Positions 1-9,102 of a stretch of 64,000 nucleotides of DNA are shown here, in pieces. The notes beneath the pieces are model-generated. The model searched no databases. It was not told where the DNA came from and saw only the letters and a list, made by a program, of their open reading frames with translations. The position numbers and the translations under genes were made by a program. The DNA comes from Dysgonomonas sp. PH5-45 (lineage in GTDB: Bacteria > Bacteroidota > Bacteroidia > Bacteroidales > Dysgonomonadaceae). The DNA lies in NCBI RefSeq assembly GCF_029893235.1, contig NZ_JARXWE010000007.1, forward strand, positions 1-64,000. The letters are read 5' to 3'. Within the stretch, counting starts at the first letter, position 1; each line of letters opens with the position of its first letter.

Positions 1-140
1 CCATAAACGATACAAAGATAAAACTTAAAACATTTATAGAAGCTAAAGCCTTGTACTAAAGTACATAGTTTTAACTAGCGGTCTTGAAAAATAAATCGTA
101 TCTTTATTGTCACTAACAATTCAGAGAGGGAAAACAGAGA

Positions 141-923
141 ATGAAACTCAGAACAGTAAATGCCGTCCGTTACATAAAACCGCTGCGCGAAGGCGGGTCT
201 TTGCCCGCGCTTGCCGATGCCGACGATGGCTTTAAGTATGTTGTAAAATTCCGTGGAGCAGGACATGGAACAAAAGCCTTGATTTCGGAACTGATTGGCG
301 GAATGGTAGCTCAGACATTGGGTTTTCATCTGCCCGAAATGGTGTTTGTGAATCTTGACGAAGCATTCGGACGAACCGAGGGCGATGAGGAGATTCAAGA
401 CCTGCTACAAGCCAGCAAAGGGCTGAACATGGGCTTGCACTTTCTGTCGGGAGCCTTCACCTTCGACCCCGTTGTGACCACCATCGACCCGCAAACAGCA
501 TCGCGCATCGTATGGATGGACGCTTTCTTGACCAACGTAGACCGCACGGCGCGCAACACCAACATGCTGATATGGCATCGGGAGTTGTGGCTCATAGACC
601 AAGGGGCATCGCTCTATTTTCACCATACATGGACAGGATGGGAAAAGTACGCCCTCACGCCCTTCAAGCAGATACAAGACCATGTGTTGCTACCCCAAGC
701 ATCCGAGTTGGAAGAAGCCGACAGCCATATGAAAGCCCTGCTCACAGACCAGACGTTGCGCCGGATAGTGGATACCCTGCCCGACGAGTGGCTGCAGTGG
801 GACGACACAGAACTGTTGCCTCAGGAAATAAGGGATGTTTACTACCACTACCTGACCCTGCGGCGCGATAATTCTGAAATATATTTAAACGAAGCTGTCA
901 ATGCAAGGAAATCACTTATATGA
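141..923 (+). CDS. HipA-like kinase-fold protein (HipA_2 type)
   Basis: A 260-residue protein resembling the short HipA-like kinase-fold proteins usually found next to a DUF3037 gene. A candidate ATP-binding lysine lies in YVVKFRG (K36). The kinase core follows as DAFLTNVDR...NTN (D127, N132, D134, N141), with a metal-binding-like IDQG (D153) in place of DFG. It lacks the separate N-terminal domain of full-length HipA toxins. Its end overlaps the next gene by 23 bp, so the two are almost certainly co-transcribed and translationally coupled. The substrate of the family is not established, and a toxin role is only inference. The start is the first ATG after an A-rich leader. Confidence 0.75.
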   Translation: MKLRTVNAVRYIKPLREGGSLPALADADDGFKYVVKFRGAGHGTKALISELIGGMVAQTLGFHLPEMVFVNLDEAFGRTEGDEEIQDLLQASKGLNMGLHFLSGAFTFDPVVTTIDPQTASRIVWMDAFLTNVDRTARNTNMLIWHRELWLIDQGASLYFHHTWTGWEKYALTPFKQIQDHVLLPQASELEEADSHMKALLTDQTLRRIVDTLPDEWLQWDDTELLPQEIRDVYYHYLTLRRDNSEIYLNEAVNARKSLI

Positions 924-1287
924 ATATGCCGTTATCCGTGCTGTTCCTTGTGTTGAGCGCGATGAGTTTGTGAACGTGGGCGTAATCTTGTTCTGCAAAC
1001 GTCAGAAATATATACGCACGCTTTACCGTGTAAACGAAGAACGCATACGAAGCCTGTCGGACGATTTCGATATCGACCTGCTGCACAATTACCTGCAAGC
1101 TTTCAGTAAGGTTTGCGACGGTGCGGCCAATTGCGGCCCTATCGCACGGATGGACGTACCCGAGCGTTTTCGCTGGCTGACGGCCGTACGCAGCTCTTCG
1201 CTGCAAACTACCCGTCCGCACCCCGGTTTTTCGCCCGATTTGGACAAGACCCTGCAAGCCTTGTTTGCGGAACAGGTGCTACTATAA
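901..1287 (+). CDS. DUF3037 family protein
   Basis: A 128-residue protein with the DUF3037 N-terminal signature YEYAVIRAVP followed by ERDEFVNVGVILFC, then a helical C-terminal half. It starts inside the last codons of the HipA-like gene (23-bp overlap). This two-gene arrangement recurs in many bacteria and suggests that the products act together. No catalytic motif is evident. It could be a partner or regulator of the kinase-like protein, but that rests only on gene linkage. Confidence 0.8.
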   Translation: MQGNHLYEYAVIRAVPCVERDEFVNVGVILFCKRQKYIRTLYRVNEERIRSLSDDFDIDLLHNYLQAFSKVCDGAANCGPIARMDVPERFRWLTAVRSSSLQTTRPHPGFSPDLDKTLQALFAEQVLL

Positions 1288-1337
1288 AAAAAGAGCCTCC
1301 CCCCTTTTCGGAAGAGAAAGAGATGAGAATAGACACA

Positions 1338-1376
1338 AAAAACGGCCAAAGAAGCATTTATTCTTTAGCCGTTTTT
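1338..1376. terminator. Bidirectional terminator hairpin
   Basis: Stem 1338-1353 pairs with 1361-1376 (AAAAACGGC with GCCGTTTTT, extended by AAAGAA with TTCTTT), with a 7-nt loop. A- and T-tracts flank it on the two strands. It lies between the convergent DUF3037 and DUF4270 genes and can serve both. Confidence 0.85.
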
Positions 1377-1401
1377 CGGTTTATAAGATAACTCTTTATA
1401 A

Positions 1402-2781
1402 CTATTCTTTAAACTTGGTGTAGGCGAACTTAAACTTCAGATTCTCGCCATCGGCACGCAGTATGGCCGTAGATGGCTTCATGTAGTGATACACGTTGGT
1501 GGTTGTTCCCGACGATGTGAGCTCCACATCAACCGGAACAAGAACAAACACAGGGTCGGTTGTCAGCCCCAGAGTGCGGTAATGAGAAATAAGCGACGAC
1601 AGGTTGTTGAAGTCGTACGTATTGGTGGTGGTGTTCAGACTTGCCAACACACGCGATTTTTCGTCTACAACCTTATACGACCGCTCAAAGAAGGCCGTCA
1701 TCGAATCTTTGTCGATAAGCAACAGACGCGAAGGACGCGAAGGGTTAATCCCGAAGAATGCGCTTTCTTTTTCGCTATATCCTTTCACATTGAGGCTTGC
1801 CATATTTATAACCAGCGATGTGTCAACAACGCCGTTCTTGTCGGTCATTTTGCTCAGTACATCTTGTAGGGGGAACTTAAACTCGGTACATACACCGGCA
1901 GGTGTTTTCAGATAAGTTGCCGTGGGGTCGTTAAATATCTCGTTGGGGATAGCGTTCTGCACACGGTTCATCTGAATCACTTCGGGCGTCGCGCTGAGGG
2001 TAAACAGAGCCATACGGACGGTATCGGCCGTATTGTCGTGGTTGCCCATGGGGTCGTTGTACGAATAATATATGTCGATAGACGAACCCGAGAGGTTGAT
2101 AAGCGCACCGCTGCCCATGGTGTTTGTCACATACATACCCTTGAAAAACTCGTTGAATGTTTTATCGTCATTAAAAGCATTGGAGTTGTGGTAAGCATCG
2201 TAAAAACGCTGCCCGAAACCGACTCCAAGGTCAACCGACAAAAGTCGTTGGAATACAGACGAGTTTGGCAGTTTGTTTTTTTGTACACCGGCTATCGAAT
2301 AGGCCGTTTGCCCCAAGAGGTCAGATTTGCTGTAATATTCGGCAGGGTCAAATTTTGTATAGAAATTGCGGTCGAGGCTCCGGTTCACTTCGTATACCGA
2401 AACGCCCATCTGCGCCGTGGTGTCGCCATAGAACGTGGTGAAATCGACCGAAAAGAAAACCGAGTCGATACTTATAAAACCTTCCTTAAAATACAAACTG
2501 TTTTTGCCGGGGTTGTAAAACTGGCACATGTAGTCAGACTTTACCTTGCCAAAGGTGGGGTCGTCATACTCGCCCAGCACCCCTTTTATGGTACGTGCGA
2601 ATATGGAGTCTTCCATCGACACGGTTTTGGCTGTCAGGTAAACCGAATCAACGCCAAACTCTACACCATCGCCCGGAGGGTAGATATTGCCCCCTAACTC
2701 TGTCAACGAATCGCCGCACGATGAAAAAATAAGGAAAAGCGCACAGATAGTGCTGTATATAAAAGATTTTACGTTCACCAT
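1402..2781 (-). CDS. DUF4270 family lipoprotein
   Basis: About 459 residues, read from the ATG at 2781 (MVNVKSF); a longer in-frame start lies upstream but would bury the signal peptide. A lipoprotein signal ends at FLIFSSCGDS, placing the lipidated Cys near residue 22. The body matches the Bacteroidota DUF4270 family: LGGNIYPPGDGVEF at the start, then repeated beta-rich stretches. Function unknown; probably an envelope lipoprotein. It lies just downstream of the starch-synthase-like gene and is probably read with it. This neighbourhood (DUF4270, starch synthase, panC, panD) is common in Bacteroidales. Confidence 0.8.
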   Translation of the reverse strand: MVNVKSFIYSTICALFLIFSSCGDSLTELGGNIYPPGDGVEFGVDSVYLTAKTVSMEDSIFARTIKGVLGEYDDPTFGKVKSDYMCQFYNPGKNSLYFKEGFISIDSVFFSVDFTTFYGDTTAQMGVSVYEVNRSLDRNFYTKFDPAEYYSKSDLLGQTAYSIAGVQKNKLPNSSVFQRLLSVDLGVGFGQRFYDAYHNSNAFNDDKTFNEFFKGMYVTNTMGSGALINLSGSSIDIYYSYNDPMGNHDNTADTVRMALFTLSATPEVIQMNRVQNAIPNEIFNDPTATYLKTPAGVCTEFKFPLQDVLSKMTDKNGVVDTSLVINMASLNVKGYSEKESAFFGINPSRPSRLLLIDKDSMTAFFERSYKVVDEKSRVLASLNTTTNTYDFNNLSSLISHYRTLGLTTDPVFVLVPVDVELTSSGTTTNVYHYMKPSTAILRADGENLKFKFAYTKFKE

Positions 2782-2869
2782 TATAATTTTGTTGTAATTA
2801 CAAATTCCGCCCAAATATCTGAAAAAAAATCTAACACTAAAGGCAGTAAATCCTTATTTTATGTTTTTT

Positions 2870-3682
2870 TTATGAATAGAGGCTGTCGTAAAAATTCTTG
2901 ATAGGGTCGACCGACGATTTCACATCCCCTTGGTAGGGTAGGAATTTCGTACCGCTTTCTTTGGCATAATCCAACACGGCGGGATTTATGTTTTCTTCGC
3001 TTTGGATAACGCCATCGGCATACTTCATCGCGAATTTGGTGAGCTTCACATAGTCCACATTGCCGTCAAGGTCGTTTATCTGGTCGTCCGATATTCCTTT
3101 CAGTTTGAGTTTGGAAGTAAATTTATCGGTAAACGATTGCTTGAAGCCATCGTTGTATAGCGAGTAAACCACCTTCGAGTTTTTGAAGCAGGGGTCGTCG
3201 GCGAAAGCCGATTTTATGTACAGCGGCGTCAAGGCCGTCATCCAGCCATGGCAGTGTATCACGTCGGGTATCCAGCGTAGTTTCTTTATTGTTTCGAGCA
3301 CACCGCGCACGTAAAAGATGCTGCGCTCGTCGTTGTCGGCAAACTCGTTGTCGGCATCGTCGGCAATGGTGTATTTGCGGTTAAAGAAATCGTCGTTATC
3401 AATAAAATACACCTGCATCCTTGCCGCTTGTATAGAAGCCACCTTAATGATAAGCGGATGGTCGGTATCGTCTATGATAAGGTTCATCCCCGACAAACGA
3501 ATAACCTCGTGCAACTGGTTGCGCCGTTCGTTTATATTGCCAAACTTTGGCATGAAGGTTCTGATTTCCTTACCCGATTCTTGTATAGCTTGTGGTAATT
3601 GTCTGCAATTTAATGAAATGGGAGATTCCGGCAGATACGGAGAAATTTCTTGTGTAATGAATAAAACTCTTTTAGCGCTCAT
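2870..3682 (-). CDS. Glycogen/starch synthase-like protein (GT5 N-terminal domain only)
   Basis: About 270 residues, read from MSAKRVLFI at 3682, which follows an A-rich leader and an upstream TATCTTTG box. It has the N-terminal glycogen synthase (GT5) fold: ITQEISPYLPES at the start, a central PDVIHCHGW motif, then VVYSLYNDGF. Full GT5 synthases are about 475 residues with a second ADP-glucose-binding domain, which is missing here. Bacteroidales commonly carry this short form. Activity as a synthase is therefore uncertain; a regulatory or accessory role is possible. It is divergent from panC. Confidence 0.75.
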   Translation of the reverse strand: MSAKRVLFITQEISPYLPESPISLNCRQLPQAIQESGKEIRTFMPKFGNINERRNQLHEVIRLSGMNLIIDDTDHPLIIKVASIQAARMQVYFIDNDDFFNRKYTIADDADNEFADNDERSIFYVRGVLETIKKLRWIPDVIHCHGWMTALTPLYIKSAFADDPCFKNSKVVYSLYNDGFKQSFTDKFTSKLKLKGISDDQINDLDGNVDYVKLTKFAMKYADGVIQSEENINPAVLDYAKESGTKFLPYQGDVKSSVDPIKNFYDSLYS

Positions 3683-3706
3683 TTTTTTTATTGGTAATTG
3701 AGAATA

Positions 3707-3740
3707 CAAAGATAATAAAAAAAAATCTGGTTTTTTGCAA
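3707..3740 (-). promoter_or_regulatory. Probable Bacteroidota promoter of the starch-synthase-like gene
   Basis: On the minus strand a TATCTTTG -7 box (3714-3707) lies 25 bp before the start codon. A weak TTGC -33 element sits at 3740-3737 with a 22-bp spacer. The -7 match is exact and the -33 match is poor. Confidence 0.45.
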
Positions 3741-3854
3741 CCCCCTTTCGTTAAATTTAAATACAAACCCTTTATTGGTGGTATAAAGGAGAGGCTTGTT
3801 TAAATCGTAAATGAGTGGCAACGCCGTTTTCAATCCGTTGGGCTAACCCTATAA

Positions 3855-4115
3855 TGCGCACTCAAAATATTTTAATTTGTGAATAACATATTTACAATCT
3901 TGGAATAAACAAACAATTAAAAAAATGTGGCGCATTGGGAAAGCAGATGGTAATTGTCTGAAAAACAACAAATATCCATCTTGTAATACTGAGTGGAACG
4001 AAGGATCTCGAACAAAAGACACATATAGATTTTTCACCTTGTTCAGAAGGACAAAAGACACAAATATTTATAATAAGCCGTTTGGCATAAATTCTCTGCA
4101 ACACACTACGGGTTA
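3855..4115. repeat. Diverged copy of the intergenic repeat family; no gene seen
   Basis: The 545-bp gap between divergent genes holds no convincing ORF. It contains decayed pieces of the dispersed repeat family, such as GAGTGGAACGAAGGATCTC near 3991 and CACTACGGGTT near 4102, which resemble the ends and middle of intact copies at 32.2, 46.2 and 61.4 kb. Confidence 0.5.
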
Positions 4116-4227
4116 AAAAAACTATAATCTTTTCTGTTTTCATAAATATTTAGTTGCTTTGCATCGTTTTTCGGGTTATGATGAAAAAACAACAACTAAC
4201 AATCGTTGGAAAGTATAATTTAAAACT

Positions 4228-5079
4228 ATGGTTCTATTCCATACCATAAAGGAACTCAAAGAGGCTATCGGACCGCTACGTATGGCGGGAAAAACCATCG
4301 GATTTGTGCCAACAATGGGTGCTTTGCACGAAGGACACATTTCGTTGGTGAAGGAGTGTTGCGCAGGCAACGACATTACGGTTGTCAGTATTTTTGTGAA
4401 CCCTACGCAGTTTAACAACCCTGACGACCTTGCCAAGTATCCACGCACGCTGGGGCAAGACATGGAGCTTCTGGAGGCAGAAACGGGAGCCGATTTTGTA
4501 TTCGCACCTTCGGTCGAGGAAGTTTATCCCGAGGCCGACACCCGTGTTTTCGACTTCGACCCTCTCGACAAGGTTATGGAAGGTACAGCCCGCCCCGGAC
4601 ACTTCAACGGTGTGGCGCAGGTGGTGAGCCGTCTTTTCGAGATTGTGAAACCCGATACGGCTTATTTTGGCGAAAAAGACTTTCAGCAGTTGGCAATAAT
4701 CAGACGGATGGTTGCCCAATTGCAAATGCCCATCGCGATACAGGGAATGCCCATCGTCCGCGAAAGCAACGGATTGGCAATGAGTAGCCGCAACACACGC
4801 CTGAGCGTCCAAGAACGGCAACAAGCCGCCATCATATACAAGGCATTGAAGCAAAGCGTCCGTGATGCGGAGCAAAAAACGGTAAACGAGGTAATAGCCC
4901 AAACCATAGCCACGATAAACGCCGAGCCCGGCTTTGAGGTAGAATATTTCGTTATTGCCGACGGAAACACTTTGCAGCCTATCGCCCAGTGGAGCGAAAC
5001 AGACTATGCCGTTGGGTGCATCACCGTATATTGCGGCGCGGTGCGTCTTATCGACAATATTACGTATTTCAGAAAATAA
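4228..5079 (+). CDS. panC: Pantothenate synthetase
   Basis: A 283-residue cytosolic enzyme that joins pantoate and beta-alanine with ATP to give pantothenate. It shows [10 protein letters not shown] (HIGH-like nucleotide-binding motif at 34-37), [15 protein letters not shown] and the KMSKS-equivalent region [10 protein letters not shown]. Its length is usual for the family. It is followed 39 bp later by panD, which makes the beta-alanine it needs, so the pair forms a vitamin B5 operon. The start is the only in-frame ATG that fits the family N-terminus. Confidence 0.97.
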   Translation: MVLFHTIKELKEAIGPLRMAGKTIGFVPTMGALHEGHISLVKECCAGNDITVVSIFVNPTQFNNPDDLAKYPRTLGQDMELLEAETGADFVFAPSVEEVYPEADTRVFDFDPLDKVMEGTARPGHFNGVAQVVSRLFEIVKPDTAYFGEKDFQQLAIIRRMVAQLQMPIAIQGMPIVRESNGLAMSSRNTRLSVQERQQAAIIYKALKQSVRDAEQKTVNEVIAQTIATINAEPGFEVEYFVIADGNTLQPIAQWSETDYAVGCITVYCGAVRLIDNITYFRK

Positions 5080-5118
5080 GGTATTCAAACACAAAACAAC
5101 GATTTTCGAAACAGAGCG

Positions 5119-5475
5119 ATGAAAATAGAAGTTTTAAAATCAAAAATACATAGGGTTACCGTTACCGAGGCTAACCTCAACTACATTGGCAGTATCACCA
5201 TAGATGAAGACTTGCTCGATGCAGCCAACATCATTGCCGGCGAAAAAGTAAATATCGTGGACAATAACAATGGCGAACGCTTCGAAACCTATGTCATTAA
5301 AGGCAAGCGGGGGTCGGGCACGGTTTGTCTGAACGGGGCGGCGGCGCGCCGTGTGCAACCGGGCGACATCATCATCGTTATATCGTATGCCCTGCTCGAT
5401 TTTGAAGAAGCCAAAACCTTCAAACCGTGGGTTATCTTTCCCGATACACAAACCAACCGTTTGCTGAAGAAGTAA
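5119..5475 (+). CDS. panD: Aspartate 1-decarboxylase
   Basis: A 118-residue pyruvoyl enzyme that converts L-aspartate to beta-alanine for pantothenate and CoA synthesis. It carries the self-cleavage site YIGSITID, with Gly24-Ser25 as the expected break giving the pyruvoyl group on the larger fragment. The conserved N-terminus [18 protein letters not shown] is also present. It lies directly after panC in the same operon. A full-length copy. Confidence 0.97.
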   Translation: MKIEVLKSKIHRVTVTEANLNYIGSITIDEDLLDAANIIAGEKVNIVDNNNGERFETYVIKGKRGSGTVCLNGAAARRVQPGDIIIVISYALLDFEEAKTFKPWVIFPDTQTNRLLKK

Positions 5476-5614
5476 TAACGTACCCACACTGATAGGCATT
5501 CTTTCCTTCCGGCTTTGCATATCCGCCCGAAAACAAGTAACGAAGCCTTGATGCGAAAATACGGATATGCACCAACAGAGTTTCGTGTAAACGTTTTTTA
5601 GATTAAAAAAATAT

Positions 5615-6940
5615 ATGTACTCGTATAAAGATATATGGCGGGTGAGCCTCCCTATCATGTTAGGGCTGCTTGCCCAAAACATAATGCAGATAGTGAACAC
5701 CCTCTTTCTGCGTCAGATAGGGAGCGTGGAGTTTACCGCATCGAACATTGCGGGTATTTACTACATAGCTTTCTTTATGTTGGCCTTCGGTTTCAGCGTG
5801 GGGGCGCAGATAATGATAAGCCGCCGCAATGGCGAAGGAAACCATTTCAGGATAGGCAGCATAGTGATACAAGGCATGCTGTTTCTGGAAGTGCTTGCCA
5901 TGGTGTTGTTCGGGCTGTCGAGCTACTTTTCGGCACACATGCTGCCGCTCATCATCAAGTCGCCCGAAGTTTGCGCCGCCGCCGAGCATTATCTCGAATG
6001 GCGTATGTATGGGTTCTTCATATCGTTCATCAACGTTATGTTCCGTTCTTTTTATGTGGGTATTGCCCGTACATCGGTGCTGACTATCAATGCCGTGATT
6101 ATGGCCACGGTAAACATCGTACTCGATTATGTGCTTATACTCGGCAACTTCGGTTTTCCGAGCATGGGTATTGCCGGGGCGGGTATCGCTTCACTGTCGG
6201 CCGAGGTAGCATCGGTTATCTTCTTCCTTATCTATACCTACAAGACGGTCGATTTGCGCAAGTATGGCTTCCACCGTATGCGTTTCGATTTCAGGATTGT
6301 AAAGAATATTCTTAACATCTCGGTTTTCACGATGGTGCAATACACCCTTTCGCTGTCTACATGGTTTATATTCTTTGTGGCGATAGAGAATCACGGGCTG
6401 CGCGATGCCGACATAGCCACCACCATCCGTGTGTTTTATATGGTGTTCTTCATCCCGATGAATGCCCTTGCCACTACTGCCAATACGCTTGTTGGCAACA
6501 CTATGGGGCTGGGTAAGATTGACGATGTTATCCCCCTCATAAAAAAAGTATGTAAGCTTATGCTGGCGGTTATTGTGGCAATGATGGCCGTAACCATCAT
6601 CATGCCCGAATACTGGATATCGCTGATAATGACCAGTAGCGACATGCAACTGGTGCGCGATGCCGTACCCGCGCTGCTTGTAGTGGTGTTTGCCCTGCCT
6701 TTCTGCGGATTGGGCTCGGTGGTGTTCAACTCGATATCCGGAACGGGAAACACACGCACGGCTCTTGCCTTCGAGATAGTGACACTGTTCCTCTATATGT
6801 TTGGCGTATGGCTCATCGTGATAGAGTGGAAAGCACCTGTTGCCGCTTGTTGGGCTGTGGAGTACATTTATTGGGGATTCCTGTTCCTGTTCTCGGTGCT
6901 TTATCTGAAATTCGGCAAATGGCAGCTCAAAAAGGTGTAA
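5615..6940 (+). CDS. MATE family multidrug/cation efflux transporter
   Basis: A 441-residue inner-membrane protein with about 12 hydrophobic segments and the MATE N-terminal pattern YKDIWRVSLPIMLGLLAQNI followed by VNTLFLRQIG. The second half repeats the fold, with ISGTGNTRTALAFEI in the conserved position. It probably exports drugs or organic cations using an ion gradient; the substrate cannot be read from sequence. It stands alone, 140 bp after panD. Confidence 0.85.
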   Translation: MYSYKDIWRVSLPIMLGLLAQNIMQIVNTLFLRQIGSVEFTASNIAGIYYIAFFMLAFGFSVGAQIMISRRNGEGNHFRIGSIVIQGMLFLEVLAMVLFGLSSYFSAHMLPLIIKSPEVCAAAEHYLEWRMYGFFISFINVMFRSFYVGIARTSVLTINAVIMATVNIVLDYVLILGNFGFPSMGIAGAGIASLSAEVASVIFFLIYTYKTVDLRKYGFHRMRFDFRIVKNILNISVFTMVQYTLSLSTWFIFFVAIENHGLRDADIATTIRVFYMVFFIPMNALATTANTLVGNTMGLGKIDDVIPLIKKVCKLMLAVIVAMMAVTIIMPEYWISLIMTSSDMQLVRDAVPALLVVVFALPFCGLGSVVFNSISGTGNTRTALAFEIVTLFLYMFGVWLIVIEWKAPVAACWAVEYIYWGFLFLFSVLYLKFGKWQLKKV

Positions 6941-6942
6941 AC

Positions 6943-7040
6943 ACCCCTCCCAACCTTCCTAAAATGGGGAGAGGCCGTGTTGTCACGGTTGAACGATAGT
7001 GAAACATCTCTTCCCTCAAAAGAGATTCCTCCTTTGTTTT
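6943..7040. repeat. Intergenic repeat fragments (G-rich element plus MITE fragment)
   Basis: 6943-6972 matches the G-rich element seen at 26.9 and 58.0 kb (CCCCTCCC...GGGGAGAGG). 6985-7036 is a minus-orientation fragment of the dispersed family-1 repeat (GTTGAACGATAGTGAAACAT then CTCTTCCCTCAAAAGAGATT). No gene lies here. Confidence 0.6.
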
Positions 7041-7146
7041 AATACGTAGGGATTACCAATTACTCAAGTTGTTAAAGATAACGGATTGTTTTCGGAATCT
7101 TATTTCCCGGTTCGCAGGGACGTTTCGGGTTACGCGCGCGTTGTGC

Positions 7147-7338
7147 TTAGCGAGATGATTGACGCTTTGCTTTCTTCTTTATCATAACAACTGCTCCCAC
7201 CAAGCCAAGGGCACAGCCAAATCCTTTCAGAAAACAAATTAAGTTTGCTTCAATCGGAAACAACTGCTCGGCCAATGAGGTCAATGAAAAAATAAGAATC
7301 CCGATATATAACAGATTGTTTTTCAGTTTGTTTCGCAT
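7147..7338 (-). CDS. Small membrane protein, unknown
   Basis: A 63-residue protein read from MRNKLKNNLLYIGI at 7338. It has two predicted membrane segments (about residues 8-22 and 33-55) and a basic tail ending KKKAKRQSSR. It lies 37 bp downstream of cdaA on the same strand, so it is probably in that transcript. No family is recognised. The longer ORF that opens upstream overlaps the end of cdaA and was not chosen. Confidence 0.5.
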   Translation of the reverse strand: MRNKLKNNLLYIGILIFSLTSLAEQLFPIEANLICFLKGFGCALGLVGAVVMIKKKAKRQSSR

Positions 7339-7375
7339 ATCGTTTCGTTTTAATGTTGAGGGTAAGAAAGACCGT

Positions 7376-8221
7376 TTAAGCGGGCGTAGCCTCTGTATCC
7401 TTATCGGAAGGGGCATTTGTTTCGTCCTGCGGTTTCTTTCCTTTTTTGTTTTTCTTGATAAGTGTTTTGAGAAGCATCTCCTGCAATTGTTCGGGAGTTA
7501 CGTTCTGCACTATGCTGTCGCCTATGGCGTAAGATATTTTACCTCTTTCTTCCGACACAACGATGGCTATGGCGTCCGTTTCCTGCGTTACGCCCAGAGC
7601 CGCCCTGTGGCGTAGGCCAAAGTGTTTGGGTATATCAGCCCTTTGCGACACTGGCAGAATGCAGCCTGCGGCCATAATTTTACGTTTGGCTATTATCATT
7701 GCGCCATCGTGCAGGGGTGTGTTTTTGAAAAATATATTCTCGATGAGGCGTGTGCTTATTTCGGCGTCGAGAATTTCGCCCGTTTGCTCAAAGTTGCCCA
7801 AACCTATTTCGCGCTCAATAACAATCAAAGCTCCCGTTTTTGTCTTTGCCATGTTCATACAAGCCAAAACCAACTGGGTTACATTGCTGTCTTGAACCGC
7901 CTCGCTCTTTTTTGCGCCAAACACCCTTGCCAAGTACTTAAAGGTGCGATTAGTGCCCAAGCTCACAAGGAAACGCCGTATCTCGTCCTGAAAAAGGATG
8001 ATGATTACCAACAACCCCACGTTCACAAACTTGTCGAGAATGGCGCCCATCAACCGCATTTGCAATACATGGGTTATCAGTATCCACAGGATGATGAAAG
8101 CCACAATGCCGTTAAAGATAGCCGTCATGCCCGAACGCTTCACCAAACGGTAAAGCTGGTACATAACCACTGCCGTGAGTATGATGTCTATTATATCCTT
8201 TATTCCGAAATGTTCGAGCAT
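7376..8221 (-). CDS. cdaA: Diadenylate cyclase CdaA
   Basis: A 281-residue membrane-bound enzyme that makes cyclic di-AMP from two ATP, a messenger controlling potassium and turgor. Three hydrophobic segments fill residues 10-77. The DAC domain then shows the catalytic DGA (172-174) in LHDGAMII and RHR (204-206) in LRHRAALG. It follows folP on the same strand with a 26-bp gap; this folP-cdaA linkage is usual in Bacteroidota. The last 30 residues are charged and low in complexity, as is common in the family. Confidence 0.93.
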   Translation of the reverse strand: MLEHFGIKDIIDIILTAVVMYQLYRLVKRSGMTAIFNGIVAFIILWILITHVLQMRLMGAILDKFVNVGLLVIIILFQDEIRRFLVSLGTNRTFKYLARVFGAKKSEAVQDSNVTQLVLACMNMAKTKTGALIVIEREIGLGNFEQTGEILDAEISTRLIENIFFKNTPLHDGAMIIAKRKIMAAGCILPVSQRADIPKHFGLRHRAALGVTQETDAIAIVVSEERGKISYAIGDSIVQNVTPEQLQEMLLKTLIKKNKKGKKPQDETNAPSDKDTEATPA

Positions 8222-8247
8222 ATACCGCGTTTTCTACAAAATTGGCA

Positions 8248-9087
8248 TCAAGATACTAATTGTTTCATTATCGTCACCGTTTCTACAGCTTCTTTAACAT
8301 CGTGCACCCGCAAAATATTAGCACCGTGTTCCAAGGCAAAAGCATTCAGCACGCTGGTAGCGTTGAGGCTTTGGGCAGGAGTTATATTCAGAAGTTTGTA
8401 TATCATAGACTTACGCGAAATACCCACCAGCAAAGGCAGTTCAAACACCTGAAATTTGTCCAGTTGGCGAAACAGCTCGTAGTTCTGCGCCAATGTTTTG
8501 CTGAAACCGAATCCGGGGTCAACAATCACATCGCAAACACCCAACTGACGGAGTTGGGCTATCTTCTCCGAGAAATAGAAGAAAATGTCCTGAACAAGGT
8601 CGTCGTACCCGGTGTACTGTTGCATGGTTTGAGGCATACCCCGCATGTGCATCAGTATGTATGGTACGTGCAGGTTGGCAACAGTTTGGAACATGTTTGC
8701 GTCAATCTGGCCGCCCGATATGTCGTTCACGATAGCCACGCCGTATTCTTCAACCGCACAGCGCGCCACATCGGCATAAAACGTGTCGATAGAAAAAATC
8801 GCATCGGGAAACTCGCTGTTCAAGACGGGCATAGCCCCCCGTAGGCGTTCTATTTCCTCTTGGGCGGTAAGCAGGGTTGATGTAGGCGTTGTAGACTGCG
8901 CACCGATGTCGATAATGCGTCCGCCTTCGCCGATAATCTGGGCGGCACGTTCCACAATTTCCTTCTGGGTTTGCTTGCGGCTACCCGAAAAAAACGAATC
9001 GGGCGTGATGTTGAGAATACCCATCACAAGCGGATTGTTTTCCAGATTCCACAATTCGCCTTTTATGTTTATGGTGAGGTGGTTCAT
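8248..9087 (-). CDS. folP: Dihydropteroate synthase
   Basis: A 279-residue cytosolic folate enzyme that joins p-aminobenzoate to dihydropterin pyrophosphate, and the target of sulfonamides. Conserved motifs are MGILNITPDSFF (pterin and phosphate loop), DIGAQST, VNDISGG, MHMRG, VDPGFGFSKT and GISRKSMI. Length is normal. It is upstream of and probably co-transcribed with cdaA, and 15 bp downstream of the M24 peptidase gene, giving a three-gene run on this strand. Confidence 0.97.
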   Translation of the reverse strand: MNHLTINIKGELWNLENNPLVMGILNITPDSFFSGSRKQTQKEIVERAAQIIGEGGRIIDIGAQSTTPTSTLLTAQEEIERLRGAMPVLNSEFPDAIFSIDTFYADVARCAVEEYGVAIVNDISGGQIDANMFQTVANLHVPYILMHMRGMPQTMQQYTGYDDLVQDIFFYFSEKIAQLRQLGVCDVIVDPGFGFSKTLAQNYELFRQLDKFQVFELPLLVGISRKSMIYKLLNITPAQSLNATSVLNAFALEHGANILRVHDVKEAVETVTIMKQLVS

Positions 9088-9102
9088 TGCGTGTTGTTTC
9101 TC

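Noticed and set aside
1-140. Promoter of the HipA-like gene (TATCTTTA at 99-106)
   Set aside because: The box lacks the final G and has no -33 element at the right distance.
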